Positions 21,505 to 32,122 of a DNA stretch of 64,000 nucleotides are shown here, one piece after another (within the stretch, counting starts at the first letter, position 1; every line of letters starts with the position of its first letter). Under the pieces are notes generated by a model, which saw only the letters and a list, made by a program, of their open reading frames with translations, was not told where the DNA came from and did not search any database. A program made the translations under genes and the position numbers. Origin of the DNA: Methylovorus menthalis (lineage in GTDB: Bacteria; Pseudomonadota; Gammaproteobacteria; Burkholderiales; Methylophilaceae); NCBI RefSeq assembly GCF_020523625.1, contig NZ_JAJAQH010000006.1, positions 1,178,001 to 1,242,000 of the forward strand. Reading direction: 5' to 3'.

Positions 21505-24500
21505 ATGTTGGAAAAACTGATTACATTCTCCCTCCAGCAGCGCGTGTTTGTGCTGCTGGGCACCTTGGCCGTGATTATTTCGGGCTATTTTGCCGTTCAA
21601 AACCTGCCGATTGAGGCATTCCCGGATGTAGAAGATGTACACGTAGGCATCGTCACCCAGGCTGCCGGGCTTGCCCCGGAAGAAGTCGAACGCGTGGTAA
21701 CCCTGCCGATTGAGCATGAGATGAGCGGCGTGCCGCATCTGATGCAAATGCGCTCGGTCTCCATTACCGGCCTGTCTGTGGTCACCCTGACTTTTTCCGA
21801 ACACACGGATGACTATTTTGCTCGTCAGCAAGTGCTTGAGCGCTTGCAGGGCGTTGGTTTGCCTGCGGCTTACCAGCCCACCCTTGCGCCGCTGACCACC
21901 GCGGTAGGCGAAATCTACCGCTATCTGGTCGAGGCGCCCAAGGATATGCCACAGCGGGAAATCCGGGCGATTCAGGACTGGCAGATCATCCCCATGCTGC
22001 GCACGGTGCCCGGCGTAGCCGACATCACCAGCTTTGGTGGTGCGGTCAAGGAATACCAAGTCCAACTCGACCCTTACCTGCTGAAGAAATTTGATATCAG
22101 CATTGATCAGGTCAACCAAGCCTTGGGCAATAACAGCAGCAACGTCGGCGGTGGCCTCATGCACCGTGGCGATGAAGCGTTGGTAGTGCGCGGCATAGGC
22201 CTCTTCAAGAGTATTGATGATATTGGCCAGACCGTGATCACCTCGCGTGATGGTCGCCCGATTGTGGTCAGCGACGTCGGCCAGGCCGTGATTGGTGACA
22301 AGACCCGCTCGGGCATTGTGTCCTATAACGATCGCGATGACGTGATCGAGGGCATTGTGCTCATGAACAAGGGCCAGAACCCGGCCAAGGTGATTGAAGC
22401 GCTGCGCGAAAAAGCCAAGGAAGTGAACGCCAAGCTGCCACCCGGCGTGCGTATCGCACCCTTCTATGACCGTACCAGCCTGATCGATCATACCGTGCAT
22501 ACCGTCACGGAAAACCTCATCGTCGGTGCACTGCTGGTGGTGGCAATTCTGATCGTGTTCCTGCGCAATTGGCGCGCGGCGCTGATTGTCGCCAGCGTCA
22601 TTCCCTTGTCACTGCTGTTCGCCTTCATCATCATGGATATTCGTGGTGTATCGGCCAACCTGATTTCGCTGGGCGCGGTGGACTTCGGCATCATCATCGA
22701 TAGTGCCGTGGTGCTAGTTGAAGCGCTGATGGTGCGGCTGGCGGTGACCGAGCTGGATAAATTCCCGCAGCAGGCCAGCTATGGCTGGCGCATCCACACA
22801 CTCAAGCAGACCGCCATTGAGATGGGGCGCCCTATCCTGTTTTCCAAGCTCATCATCATTTTGGCGTTCTTGCCCATCTTCACCTTCCAGCGCGTGGAGG
22901 GCAAAATCTTCTCGCCCATGGCGTTTACCCTGAGCTTTGCCTTGCTCGGCGCCATTTTGCTGACGCTCACGCTGGTACCTGCCCTGCTCTCTTACACCAT
23001 GCGTCGTGAAGATATGGCCGAGAGCCATAGCCCATGGCTGGAAAAAGTGCAGCAAGGTTACCGCAACTTTCTGGTACGCATGGGCACCATGCGCAAGCGG
23101 GTGGTGCTGGTTTCTGTTGGCTTGCTGGCCATCTCGGTCCTGCTGGCACCGCGGCTGGGTTCCGAGTTTCTGCCACGGCTGGATGAAGGCAATATCTGGC
23201 TCACCATCAGCCTGCCACCCTCCACCAGTCTGGAAAAAACCAAGGAAGTGGAACGGCATGTGCGCAAGATATTGCTGGGCTATCAGGAAGTACATCTCGT
23301 AGTGAGTCACGTTGGCCGCCCAGACGATGGCACCGACCCCAAAGGCCCTAACAATATCGAGATCCTGGCTGACCTGAAACCCAAGGACACCTGGAAATTC
23401 GCCAGCAAGGAAGCGCTGATCAAGGATATGTCGGCCAAGATACACACTATCCCCGGCATTCCTACCAACTTCTCGCAGGTGATTCAAGACAGCGTGGAGG
23501 AAGCCTTGTCCGGCGTGAAAGGGGAAATTTCCGTCAAGATCTTCGGGCCAGACCTGGGGATTCTGGAATCCAAGGCCGACGAGGTGGTGGATGTATTGAA
23601 CAGCATAAAGGGTGCAACCGATGTTGCTGCGATCCGTATCTCAGGCAACTCGGAGCTGGATATTCAGCTGGATCGGGCACGCATGGCGCGCTATGGCCTG
23701 CAGGTAGGCGACGTCAATAGCACCGTGCAAACGGCGCTGGCTGGCAATGCGGCCAATACCTTTTACGATGGTGATCGCCGCTTTGATGTCACGTTGCGTC
23801 TGGACAAGGAATATCGCGATGCTGTCGATGATATTGCTGAACTGCCGATCGCCTTGCCCAACAATGCAGGCAGCATTCCCTTGAGTGAGATTGCCGACAT
23901 TCAGGTGAAGCAAGGTGCATCCCGCGTGGGGCGTGAAGGTGTATCGCGGATAGTCGCGATCAAGGCCAACCTGATTGACCGCGACCAGGGCAGTTTTGTG
24001 CAGGAAGCCATGGCCAAGGTCAAACAGCAAGTGCCATTGCCACCCGGCTATAACATCACCTGGGGCGGCCAGTTTGAGAATCAGCAACGCGCCATGCAGC
24101 GGCTGGAAGTGATTGTGCCTTTATCCCTGATGCTGATCTTTGTGCTGCTGTTTACCGCATTCAAGTCGGTACGCAATGCGCTGCTGGTACTGATGATGAT
24201 TCCATTCACGCTCATCGGCGGCTTGGGCGGCTTGTGGCTGGCGGGCTTGCATTTGTCGGTGTCGGCTGCAGTGGGCTTTATCGCCCTCGCCGGTATCTCG
24301 GTGCAAAACGGCGTGATCATGGTGGAGCAGATCAAGCGCATGATACTGGATGGCGTGAGCGTCAAGGATGCCGTGCTGGATGGCGCCGTGGCCCGCTTGC
24401 GGCCTATCCTGATGACGGCGCTGATGGCAGGCCTGGGCTTGCTGCCTGCGGCGCTGTCGCACAGCATAGGCTCTGAAACGCAACGCCCGTTTGCCGTGGT

Positions 24501-24612
24501 GATTGTGGGCGGTCTGGTGACAGCCACCTTCTTCACCCTGCTGTTGCTGCCCTTGCTATTCCCTACGTTCTCGGATGAGGCGCGCAGCAAACCCTGGCGC
24601 AAAGAGCAATAA
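21505..24612 (+). CDS. czcA: CzcA-type heavy-metal RND efflux pump
   Basis: The 1,035-residue inner-membrane protein has the HME-RND architecture: 12 membrane helices and two large periplasmic loops (about 35-335 and 565-870). The fourth helix carries DFGIIIDSAVVLVEA, in which Asp393, Asp399 and Glu406 match the three charges essential for proton/cation transport in Cupriavidus CzcA (D402, D408, E415). It therefore looks functional. Likely substrates are divalent cations such as Co, Zn, Cd or Ni, but the exact metal cannot be told. It ends the operon and is followed by a strong terminator. Confidence 0.92.
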   Translation: MLEKLITFSLQQRVFVLLGTLAVIISGYFAVQNLPIEAFPDVEDVHVGIVTQAAGLAPEEVERVVTLPIEHEMSGVPHLMQMRSVSITGLSVVTLTFSEHTDDYFARQQVLERLQGVGLPAAYQPTLAPLTTAVGEIYRYLVEAPKDMPQREIRAIQDWQIIPMLRTVPGVADITSFGGAVKEYQVQLDPYLLKKFDISIDQVNQALGNNSSNVGGGLMHRGDEALVVRGIGLFKSIDDIGQTVITSRDGRPIVVSDVGQAVIGDKTRSGIVSYNDRDDVIEGIVLMNKGQNPAKVIEALREKAKEVNAKLPPGVRIAPFYDRTSLIDHTVHTVTENLIVGALLVVAILIVFLRNWRAALIVASVIPLSLLFAFIIMDIRGVSANLISLGAVDFGIIIDSAVVLVEALMVRLAVTELDKFPQQASYGWRIHTLKQTAIEMGRPILFSKLIIILAFLPIFTFQRVEGKIFSPMAFTLSFALLGAILLTLTLVPALLSYTMRREDMAESHSPWLEKVQQGYRNFLVRMGTMRKRVVLVSVGLLAISVLLAPRLGSEFLPRLDEGNIWLTISLPPSTSLEKTKEVERHVRKILLGYQEVHLVVSHVGRPDDGTDPKGPNNIEILADLKPKDTWKFASKEALIKDMSAKIHTIPGIPTNFSQVIQDSVEEALSGVKGEISVKIFGPDLGILESKADEVVDVLNSIKGATDVAAIRISGNSELDIQLDRARMARYGLQVGDVNSTVQTALAGNAANTFYDGDRRFDVTLRLDKEYRDAVDDIAELPIALPNNAGSIPLSEIADIQVKQGASRVGREGVSRIVAIKANLIDRDQGSFVQEAMAKVKQQVPLPPGYNITWGGQFENQQRAMQRLEVIVPLSLMLIFVLLFTAFKSVRNALLVLMMIPFTLIGGLGGLWLAGLHLSVSAAVGFIALAGISVQNGVIMVEQIKRMILDGVSVKDAVLDGAVARLRPILMTALMAGLGLLPAALSHSIGSETQRPFAVVIVGGLVTATFFTLLLLPLLFPTFSDEARSKPWRKEQ

Positions 24613-24660
24613 GCGCGACGTTGCCAGCCCTGGCAATAGGGCTGGTCACCGCAATAAAAA

Positions 24661-24690
24661 CGCCCGGACAACGATGCCCGGGCGTTTTTT
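24661..24690 (+). terminator. Rho-independent terminator of the czc operon
   Basis: CGCCCGG at 24661-24667 pairs with CCGGGCG at 24678-24684. It is followed by TTTTTT and preceded by AAAAA, so it may also act for transcripts from the right (ispF side). Confidence 0.92.
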
Positions 24691-24726
24691 ATTGATGCGA
24701 TCGACATAATCGCTGATGCTGAATAA

Positions 24727-25209
24727 TTAAATCTGGAAACGTTGCAGCAGACAGACTGCCTCGGCCGCAATGCCCTCTTCACGGCCGACAAAACCCAGCT
24801 TCTCGGTAGTCGTGGCCTTTACGTTGATCGCATCGCGCAACAGGTTGCAATCCTCGGCAATGTTGGCGCACATCTGGTCGATATGGGCAGACAGGCGCGG
24901 CGCCTGCGCCATGACGGTGGCATCGATATTGACAATAGCGTAGTGCTTGGCGCGTATGAGCTTGACGACGTGACGCAACAGCTCGCGCGAATCAATGCCC
25001 TTGTAGCGCACATCGGTATCCGGGAAGTGTTTACCAATATCGCCCAGCGCCGCCGCGCCCAGCATGGCATCGCAGATGGCATGCAGCAGCACATCGGCAT
25101 CCGAATGCCCGAGCAGGCCTTTGCTGTGCGGAATATCCACCCCGCCGATAATGCAGCGACGCCCTTCAATCAATTGATGCACATCAAAGCCATGGCCTAT
25201 ACGTATCAT
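24727..25209 (-). CDS. ispF: 2-C-methyl-D-erythritol 2,4-cyclodiphosphate synthase
   Basis: The 160-residue protein starts [13 protein letters not shown], where Asp9 and His11 are metal ligands. The [15 protein letters not shown] segment with a further His and the C-terminal [15 protein letters not shown] are typical. It closes the CDP-ME phosphate ring in the non-mevalonate isoprenoid route. Its start codon overlaps the ispD stop by 4 bases, indicating translational coupling. Confidence 0.97.
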   Translation of the reverse strand: MIRIGHGFDVHQLIEGRRCIIGGVDIPHSKGLLGHSDADVLLHAICDAMLGAAALGDIGKHFPDTDVRYKGIDSRELLRHVVKLIRAKHYAIVNIDATVMAQAPRLSAHIDQMCANIAEDCNLLRDAINVKATTTEKLGFVGREEGIAAEAVCLLQRFQI

Positions 25210-25925
25210 GCTTGCTCTCCTTGGGTCTGGTCAGCCCGCAGGATGGCTTCAGCCAGCCAGAGATCCTGCGGATAGGTAATTTTAATATTGCGCAATTCGC
25301 CTTGCACCAGCAGCGGTTTAAGGCCGAGCGCCTCAATCGCTTGTGCTTCATCGGTGGGAATATAGTCTGCCAGTTGCCGCGTGTGCTCCAGCGCGCGTTT
25401 CAACAAGCCATGCGGAAACATTTGCGGCGTCTGCGCCTGCCACAGCGCATCGCGGGGTTCAGTACGCTGTACTCGCTGCTCAGGGTCAGAGCGTTTCAGC
25501 GTATCAGCCAGCGGAATCGCCAAAAGCCCGCCTACGCTATCCTGCTGCACGGCATCAATAAGGCGTTCCAGCAACTGAGGAGTCAGCATCGGGCGGGCGG
25601 CATCGTGCACCAGCACCCAGTCATGCTCATCTACCAACTCCTGCATGGCATGGAGGCCATTCAGTACCGACTCAGAACGCGTATTGCCGCCCTGGTAATG
25701 CACGTGCAGACGGTCAGATATCGGGAGATCAGCCTGGTTAGCCCAGATATCATCTTCGGGATTCAGCACCACATGCACACTGCTGATACAGGGACTGGCG
25801 AGAAAAAGATGAACGGTTCGCAGCACCACGGCTTGCCCGAGCAAGGGTAGATACTGTTTGGGAAGAGAGGCCTGCATGCGGCTACCAGAGCCACTTGCCG
25901 GGATCAGGACATGACTTTTTTGCAT
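25206..25925 (-). CDS. ispD: 2-C-methyl-D-erythritol 4-phosphate cytidylyltransferase
   Basis: The 239-residue protein has the nucleotidyltransferase start [12 protein letters not shown] with the conserved Lys in [10 protein letters not shown], and the VHDAARPML segment that binds Mg-CTP. It forms CDP-ME in the MEP isoprenoid pathway. It is directly upstream of and overlapping ispF, the usual arrangement in proteobacteria. The fds operon ends 124 bases upstream on the same strand. Confidence 0.96.
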   Translation of the reverse strand: MQKSHVLIPASGSGSRMQASLPKQYLPLLGQAVVLRTVHLFLASPCISSVHVVLNPEDDIWANQADLPISDRLHVHYQGGNTRSESVLNGLHAMQELVDEHDWVLVHDAARPMLTPQLLERLIDAVQQDSVGGLLAIPLADTLKRSDPEQRVQRTEPRDALWQAQTPQMFPHGLLKRALEHTRQLADYIPTDEAQAIEALGLKPLLVQGELRNIKITYPQDLWLAEAILRADQTQGEQA

Positions 25926-26049
25926 GCCTCGATTCTAGCATGCCGACTTGGCGGGAACAGATGAAGGTTGAAACAGGAGAAGACTATTGGCTGAGAGAAG
26001 CATGATCCCCGACAGCCAAACGCCGCGCTTCAAACAGCAGGCAAACAGG

Positions 26050-26274
26050 TTAAATCAGTTGTCCCACATGCTGGCGTACAGCGTCGGTGACTATCGCATC
26101 TAGGCCCTGGCCTTGCTTGTCATTCACATGGCTGACCAGTTGCTGGCGCATGTTGTGCGCCCAGAAGCGTTTGATATGGCTAACAATTTCATTTTTTGCC
26201 AGCTCGCGATCAGGGTATGCAGAAAAAAACGTGCCAATCTGGTTGGCCATGGTAATCAGATGCTCAATGTTCAT
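26050..26274 (-). CDS. fdsD: NAD-dependent formate dehydrogenase delta subunit
   Basis: The 74-residue protein (MNIEHLITMANQIGTFF start, IKRFWAHNMRQQL middle) matches the small FdsD subunit that follows fdhD in the fds operons of Cupriavidus and methylotrophs. It has no cofactor motifs and helps form the active FdsGBAD complex. It starts 9 bases after the fdhD stop and ends the operon. Confidence 0.93.
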   Translation of the reverse strand: MNIEHLITMANQIGTFFSAYPDRELAKNEIVSHIKRFWAHNMRQQLVSHVNDKQGQGLDAIVTDAVRQHVGQLI

Positions 26275-26283
26275 GTCGACTCT

Positions 26284-27132
26284 TCAAAAATCCCCGTAAA
26301 TAATCTTTTCTGCGCCTGCATACACCACGTGCTGGTGACTGCGGGTAAACCCGACCAGTGCAATTCCGCTGTTTTCTGCCACGCGGATGGCTAGGCCAGT
26401 AGGTGCCGAAATCGCCACCAGCATGGAAATCCCGGCTGTCACGGTTTTTTGCACCATTTCATAACTCGCACGGCTGGTCGTTAACACAAAGCCTCGCCTG
26501 TCATCACCGGCGCGGGCAATCGCCCCTATCAACTTATCAAGCGCATTGTGCCGTCCCACGTCTTCGCGCACCATGCGTATCTCGCCTTCGGGGCTCACCC
26601 AGGCACTGGCATGGGTAGCGCCCGTCAGCGCTTGCAGCGGCTGGCTTTTTTGTATGCTTTCCTGCGCCCGCAAAATCGCGCGGTAATCAAACTTCAGGTC
26701 CGACGCCACCACTTTATCGGGGATACGCAGCGCCTGTTCCAGGCTCTCCGCCCCGCACAAACCACAGCCGGTACGCCCTGCCATGCTGCGCCGCCGCTCC
26801 TTGAGATTGGCAAAGCATTCGCTGGCAATCTCCATGCGCAATTCAACGCCTTTTTCCTGCGGCACGATATCCAGCCCGTAAAGATCATTGGGCTCGCGCA
26901 AGATGCCTTCGCACAGCGAAAACCCCAGTGCAAAATCTGCCAAGTCATCCGGCGTTGCCAGCATCACTGCATGCGAAATATCGTTGTAAATCATGGCGAC
27001 TGGCATTTCTTCAGCCACGCGATCCTGCAATGCCGTTACGCCATTTCCTTCTTCATCAGCACGCCATTTTCTGACGGGATAGAGACCGGTAATGTCCAAC
27101 CCGGTCTCTGCATTGACTAATTTTTCACTCAC
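26284..27132 (-). CDS. fdhD: Formate dehydrogenase accessory sulfurtransferase FdhD (FdsC)
   Basis: The 282-residue protein carries the sulfurtransfer Cys pair C123-x2-C126 in GRTGCGLCGAESL and the DVGRHNALDKLIG motif. FdhD/FdsC moves sulfur from a cysteine desulfurase to the bis-MGD molybdenum cofactor, needed for the active FdsA. Its place between fdsA and fdsD is the classical fdsGBACD order. Confidence 0.95.
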   Translation of the reverse strand: MSEKLVNAETGLDITGLYPVRKWRADEEGNGVTALQDRVAEEMPVAMIYNDISHAVMLATPDDLADFALGFSLCEGILREPNDLYGLDIVPQEKGVELRMEIASECFANLKERRRSMAGRTGCGLCGAESLEQALRIPDKVVASDLKFDYRAILRAQESIQKSQPLQALTGATHASAWVSPEGEIRMVREDVGRHNALDKLIGAIARAGDDRRGFVLTTSRASYEMVQKTVTAGISMLVAISAPTGLAIRVAENSGIALVGFTRSHQHVVYAGAEKIIYGDF

Positions 27133-27138
27133 ACATCT

Positions 27139-29985
27139 CTACTCAATCCGCGCCTCTTTAGCTGTGTTATGCGCAAAAGCAATCTGCTCTTCACTGAACT
27201 GCCGATAGCTGCGCTGCCAGTCGGAAAGTTGTGAAACACGGGTCACCTGCACCGCGGTTACCTTGAACTCAGGGCAATTGGTCGCCCAATCAGAGTTATC
27301 GGTGGTAATCACGTTGGCCCCGGACTCAGGATGGTGGAAGGTGGTGTAAATGACGCCAGGCTGCACGCGCTCGGTAATCTTGGCGCGTAGCACCGTTTCA
27401 CCGGCGCGGCTGGCGATTCCCACCCAGTCACCTTCGCTGATACCGCGATCTTCAGCATCGTGCGGATGGATCTCGACCATATCCTCAGGATGCCAGGCCA
27501 CATTCTCGGTACGTCGTGTCTGCGCGCCTACATTATATTGCGAAAGGATACGGCCAGTGGTCAGGATCAATGGATACTTGGCGTTGACCTTTTCCGTGGT
27601 GGGCACGTACTGGGTAATGAAGAACTTGCCCTTGCCACGTACAAACTCGTCTATGTGCATGGTCGGCGTGCCATTCGGGAATTCATCCGTGCAAGGCCAT
27701 TGCACGCTGCCCAGCTCGTCCAGCTTCTTGAAGCTGACGCCGGAGAACGTCGGCGTTAGCGCCGCAATTTCATCCAGAATGTCCGAGGCATGCTTGTAAT
27801 GCATGGGGTAGCCCAGCGCCGTGGACAGCTTGGCGGTGATTTCCCAGTCCTCATAGCCATTTTTCGGGGTCATGACGCGACGAACAGGCGAGATACGACG
27901 CTCGGCATTGGTAAAGGTGCCGGTCTTCTCCAGGAAAGATGCGCCTGGCAGGAACACATGGGCATACATCGCGGTTTCATTCAGGAACAGATCCTGCACG
28001 ATGACGCACTCCATGGACTCCAGCGCGTGGGTAACGTGTTGGGTATCCGGGTCAGACTGGGCGATATCCTCGCCATTGCAATACAGCGCCTTGAAGCTAC
28101 CTTCAATCGCCTGATCCAGCATATTGGGAATGCGCAGACCCGGGTCAGCCGACAGTGGACGGCCCCAGGCCGACTCGAACAAGGCGCGCGTGGCATCGTC
28201 CGACACATGGCGATAGCCAGTGAACTCGTGCGGCATGGAGCCCATGTCGCAGGAACCCTGCACATTGTTCTGGCCGCGCAATGGGTTAACGCCTACGCCT
28301 TCACGCCCGATATTGCCTGTGGCCATCGCCAGATTGGCAATCCCCATGACCGTGGTCGAGCCTTGGCTATGCTCAGTCACGCCCAAACCGTAATAGATCG
28401 CGGCATTGCCACCCGTCGCAAACAAGCGCGCGGCTGCACGCACCTCGGCTGCCTTGATGCCCAGCTCGCTTTCAAGGGCTTCAGGGGAATTTTCTGGCTT
28501 GGCGACAAAGTCGCGCCACATTTCAAAGGAATCCCACTCGCAGCGGGCTTTTACGAATTCTTCGTCTACTAGTCCTTCGGTCACCACCACATGGGCCATG
28601 GCCGAGATCAGCGCCACATTGGTACCCGGGCGCAGCTTGAGGTGGTGATCTGCCTTGACGTGTGGGGACGATACCAAGTCAATCGCACGTGGATCCGCCA
28701 CGATCAGTTTGGCGCCCTCACGCAGGCGACGCTTCATTTGCGAACCGAATACCGGGTGGCCATCGGTGGGGTTGGCGCCTATCACCATGATGACGTCTGA
28801 CTTCATTACCGAATCAAACGTCTGGGTGCCAGCAGACTCACCGAGGGTTTGCTTCAGGCCATAACCCGTTGGCGAATGGCACACGCGAGCGCAGGTATCG
28901 ACGTTATTGCTGCCGAATACGGCTCGCACCAGCTTTTGCACGACATAGACTTCTTCATTGGTGCAGCGCGAAGAGGTAATGGCGCCAACCGATTCCTTGC
29001 CATATTTGCCCTGAATACGCTGAATCTCACTGGCGGCATACGAAATTGCCTCGTCCCAGGACACTTCCGTCCACGGATCGGTAATGCTCTTTCGGATCAT
29101 GGGTTTGGTAATACGATCCTTATGCGTGGCGTAACCCCAAGCGAAACGCCCTTTTACACAGGAGTGTCCATGATTGGCGCCGCCATCTTTGTTGGGCACC
29201 ATGCGGATCAACTCTTCGCCTTTCATCTCGGCATTAAACGAGCAGCCAACGCCGCAGTAGGCGCAAGTGGTCGTCACGCTATGCTCGGGCTGGCCATGCT
29301 GTATCACCGACTTTTCCATCAGGGTAGCGGTCGGGCAAGCCTGCACACAGGCACCACAAGACACACATTCGGATTCCAGGAAATTATTCACACCAGAGGC
29401 GACCTTGGATTCAAAGCCACGGCCCTGAATGGTGAGCGCAAACGTGCCCTGGGTTTCTTCACAAGCCCGCACACAGCGTGAGCAAACGATGCACTTGGAA
29501 GGATCAAACGTGAAATATGGATTGGAGGTGTCTTTTTCGGCGCGCAGGTGGTTTTCACCTTCGTAGCCATAGCGCACTTCGCGCAGGCCCACAGCGCCTG
29601 CCATGTCCTGCAGTTCGCAATCACCATTGGCGGCACAGGTCAGGCAATCCAGCGGGTGGTCGGAGATGTAAAGCTCCATCACACCGCGGCGGATATCCGC
29701 CAGCTTGGGACTTTGCGTACGGACTTTCAGCCCGTTATCGACCGGTGTGGTACACGATGCAGGATATCCGCGACGGCCTTCAATCTCGACCAGGCACAAA
29801 CGGCAGGAGCCGAATGGGTCCAGACTGTCTGTTGCACATAATTTCGGAACGCTGACGCCAGCGACCATGGCCGCATGCATGATGGAAGTGCCAGCAGGCA
29901 CCGTGACCTCTGTGCCATCAATATTGAGGGTCACTTGCTGATCAGAATGGCTGGCTGGGGTACCGTAATCTTTTTGGTGTTCCAT
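27139..29985 (-). CDS. fdsA: NAD-dependent formate dehydrogenase alpha (catalytic) subunit
   Basis: The 948-residue protein has an N-terminal 2Fe-2S domain (Cys50, 61, 64 and 78) and a His/Cys-rich 4Fe-4S region (about 110-123). Two 4Fe-4S motifs follow (165-175 and 207-217), then another cluster at CAYCGVGC (241-248) and the bis-MGD molybdopterin domains. The metal ligand is cysteine, Cys369 in ARVCHSPTGYG, not selenocysteine. It oxidises formate to CO2 and passes electrons to FdsB. In methylotrophs this is the last step of dissimilatory C1 oxidation and a major NADH source. Confidence 0.97.
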   Translation of the reverse strand: MEHQKDYGTPASHSDQQVTLNIDGTEVTVPAGTSIMHAAMVAGVSVPKLCATDSLDPFGSCRLCLVEIEGRRGYPASCTTPVDNGLKVRTQSPKLADIRRGVMELYISDHPLDCLTCAANGDCELQDMAGAVGLREVRYGYEGENHLRAEKDTSNPYFTFDPSKCIVCSRCVRACEETQGTFALTIQGRGFESKVASGVNNFLESECVSCGACVQACPTATLMEKSVIQHGQPEHSVTTTCAYCGVGCSFNAEMKGEELIRMVPNKDGGANHGHSCVKGRFAWGYATHKDRITKPMIRKSITDPWTEVSWDEAISYAASEIQRIQGKYGKESVGAITSSRCTNEEVYVVQKLVRAVFGSNNVDTCARVCHSPTGYGLKQTLGESAGTQTFDSVMKSDVIMVIGANPTDGHPVFGSQMKRRLREGAKLIVADPRAIDLVSSPHVKADHHLKLRPGTNVALISAMAHVVVTEGLVDEEFVKARCEWDSFEMWRDFVAKPENSPEALESELGIKAAEVRAAARLFATGGNAAIYYGLGVTEHSQGSTTVMGIANLAMATGNIGREGVGVNPLRGQNNVQGSCDMGSMPHEFTGYRHVSDDATRALFESAWGRPLSADPGLRIPNMLDQAIEGSFKALYCNGEDIAQSDPDTQHVTHALESMECVIVQDLFLNETAMYAHVFLPGASFLEKTGTFTNAERRISPVRRVMTPKNGYEDWEITAKLSTALGYPMHYKHASDILDEIAALTPTFSGVSFKKLDELGSVQWPCTDEFPNGTPTMHIDEFVRGKGKFFITQYVPTTEKVNAKYPLILTTGRILSQYNVGAQTRRTENVAWHPEDMVEIHPHDAEDRGISEGDWVGIASRAGETVLRAKITERVQPGVIYTTFHHPESGANVITTDNSDWATNCPEFKVTAVQVTRVSQLSDWQRSYRQFSEEQIAFAHNTAKEARIE

Positions 29986-30005
29986 GGCTATCTCCTAAAT
30001 ACTGC

Positions 30006-31559
30006 TCAGGCCGCTTGTGCTTTTTTATTAAGGCCGAAATCTTCTGGAAAATGGTTGATTGCACTCAACACCGGGTATGGCGTCATGCCGCCCAGTGCGC
30101 AGAGGGAACCATTCAGCATCGTGTCGCTGAGATCGCGCACCAGGGCAATGTTCTGCGCGTGGTCGCGACCTTGCATGATCTTGTCCATGACTTCCACGCC
30201 ACGGGTTGAACCGATGCGGCATGGCGTGCATTTGCCGCAGGACTCAATGGCACAGAACTCAAAGGCGTAGCGGGCCATTTTGGCCATGTCCACTGTGTCG
30301 TCAAACGCCACAATGCCACCATGACCGAGCACCGCCCACAATTTGGAAAACTCTTCGTAATCCAGCGGCGTATCAAACTGCGATTCCGGCAGATAGGCAC
30401 CCAGCGGGCCACCAACCTGCACGGCACGGATAGGACGCCCCGTGGCCGAACCACCGCCAAAGTCATACAGCAACTGACGCAAGGTAACGCCGAAGGCTTT
30501 TTCCACCAAGCCACCATGCTTGATATTGCCTGCAAGCTGGATAGGCAATGTGCCGCGGGAACGCCCCATGCCGTAGTCACGGTAGAAGGCGCCGCCTTTA
30601 TCCAGAATAATCGGCACACTGGCAAAGGAAATCACGTTGTTGACCACAGTCGGCTTGCCGAACAAGCCTTCAATCGCGGGCAATGGTGGTTTGAAACGCA
30701 CCAGACCGCGCTTGCCTTCCAGGCTTTCCAGCAGCGAGGTTTCTTCACCACAGACATACGCCCCGGCTGCGCGACGCACCTCAAGCTCAAAGGCATGGCC
30801 ACTACCGAGAATATTCGGCCCCAGGTAATGCTTTTCACGAGCATGCTGAATAGCTTCGTTGAGCACGGCCAGCGCATGCGGATACTCGGAGCGCAGGTAG
30901 ATATACCCTTGCGTTGCCCCCACTGCCAGCGCAGCAATCGTCATGCCTTCAATCAGGACAAACGGGTCACCTTCCATGATCATGCGATCTGAATAGGTGC
31001 CGGAATCCCCCTCATCGGCATTACAGACGATGTATTTCTGGTCGGCTTTGCAATCGTGCACGGTTTTCCACTTGATACCTGTCGGGAAAGCCGCGCCACC
31101 CCGGCCACGCAGGCCAGAATCTGTCACCTCTTGCACAATCTCGGCAGGCTGCAGTGCCAGTGCGTTTTGCAAACCACGATAGCCATCATGCGCCAAATAG
31201 TCGGTGAGGGATACAGGGTCGGTAATGCCGACACGGGCAAAAGTCAGCCGCTCCTGCTGCTTGAGCCATGGCAACTCATCGGTAAGGCCCAGACGTAGCG
31301 CATGAGCGCCGCCTTCCAGAAAACCTGCAGCGAACAAGCCGGGCACATCACTTACCTCAACCGGGCCATAGGCAATGCGGCCAGCAGGCGTTTCCACTTC
31401 TACCAGCGGCTCAAGCCAGAACATGCCGCGCGAGCCATTACGAATGATTTCAACCGCCACATTATTGCGCGCTGCGTGCTCGGCAATCGCCTTGGCTACT
31501 TTTTCCGCCCCCAGTGACAAAGCACTGGAGTCACGGGGAACATAGATACGGGTCATCAC
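30006..31559 (-). CDS. fdsB: NAD-dependent formate dehydrogenase beta (diaphorase) subunit
   Basis: The 517-residue protein resembles NuoF with a fused N-terminal thioredoxin-like domain (about 1-90), as in known Fds[11 protein letters not shown] (152-161) is the FMN/NADH site. The 4Fe-4S motif [13 protein letters not shown] lies near residue 440, and a fourth Cys occurs in NGSLCALGG. It takes electrons from FdsA and reduces NAD+. Its start overlaps the fdsG stop by 4 bases. Confidence 0.97.
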   Translation of the reverse strand: MMTRIYVPRDSSALSLGAEKVAKAIAEHAARNNVAVEIIRNGSRGMFWLEPLVEVETPAGRIAYGPVEVSDVPGLFAAGFLEGGAHALRLGLTDELPWLKQQERLTFARVGITDPVSLTDYLAHDGYRGLQNALALQPAEIVQEVTDSGLRGRGGAAFPTGIKWKTVHDCKADQKYIVCNADEGDSGTYSDRMIMEGDPFVLIEGMTIAALAVGATQGYIYLRSEYPHALAVLNEAIQHAREKHYLGPNILGSGHAFELEVRRAAGAYVCGEETSLLESLEGKRGLVRFKPPLPAIEGLFGKPTVVNNVISFASVPIILDKGGAFYRDYGMGRSRGTLPIQLAGNIKHGGLVEKAFGVTLRQLLYDFGGGSATGRPIRAVQVGGPLGAYLPESQFDTPLDYEEFSKLWAVLGHGGIVAFDDTVDMAKMARYAFEFCAIESCGKCTPCRIGSTRGVEVMDKIMQGRDHAQNIALVRDLSDTMLNGSLCALGGMTPYPVLSAINHFPEDFGLNKKAQAA

Positions 31560-32026
31560 GCCACTCCCTTCGCTTCGGCAATAATCGCATCCAGCCGGTT
31601 GGGGCTGACGCGGCCATAGACTTCTTCATCCACCGTAATCGCCGGTGAGCAGGCGCAGTTGCCCAGACAATACACTGGCTCAAGGGTGATGCTGCCATCA
31701 GACGTCGTCTGGTGATAATCAATGCCCAATGTGGCTTTGGCATGCGCCTCGAGTTCGGTAGAGCCCATGGACTGGCAGGATTCGGCGCGGCATATCTGAA
31801 TGACATGACGTCCTGGTGGATGGGTGCGGAAGTGGTGGTAAAAGGTGACGACGCCGTGAATTTCGGCCACCGAAAGATTCAAGGCTTTGGATATGCTGCC
31901 ATAGCTCTCCTCCGGCACATATCCCACGTCGTCCTGTATGGCATGCAGTAAAGGCAACAACCCGCCAGGCAGCGCCTTGTGTGCAGTAATGTGCGCGTCA
32001 ATACGCGCTGCTTGCTCAGGTAACAC
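31556..32026 (-). CDS. fdsG: NAD-dependent formate dehydrogenase gamma subunit
   Basis: I choose GTG 32026 as start because AGAGGAG lies 5 bases before it and the sequence from there ([13 protein letters not shown]) is the conserved beginning; the longer frame from 32122 covers the promoter. This gives 156 residues. Cysteines in [10 protein letters not shown] and CLGNCACSP are the four 2Fe-2S ligands of the NuoE-type fold. It is an electron relay in the FdsGB module and is the first gene of the operon. Confidence 0.93.
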   Translation of the reverse strand: MLPEQAARIDAHITAHKALPGGLLPLLHAIQDDVGYVPEESYGSISKALNLSVAEIHGVVTFYHHFRTHPPGRHVIQICRAESCQSMGSTELEAHAKATLGIDYHQTTSDGSITLEPVYCLGNCACSPAITVDEEVYGRVSPNRLDAIIAEAKGVA

Positions 32027-32095
32027 AACATCTCCTCTACTACAAAACAACTTGGTTTTTATTATTCGAGTTCGTTGAGACTGCCTGTTTACATT

Positions 32096-32122
32096 TTGAT
32101 ACAATTTTAGAAACCATGTCAA
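32096..32122 (-). promoter_or_regulatory. Candidate sigma-70 promoter of the fds operon
   Basis: On the minus strand TTGACA (32122-32117) is followed after 15 bases by TATCAA (32101-32096), a little short of the ideal spacing. A start point near 32088 would give a leader of about 60 bases before GTG 32026. Confidence 0.45.

Noticed and set aside
21268-22500. Long minus-strand frame opposite czcB/czcA
   Set aside because: Antisense shadow of conserved efflux genes, with low-complexity His/Ala/Gly-rich translation.
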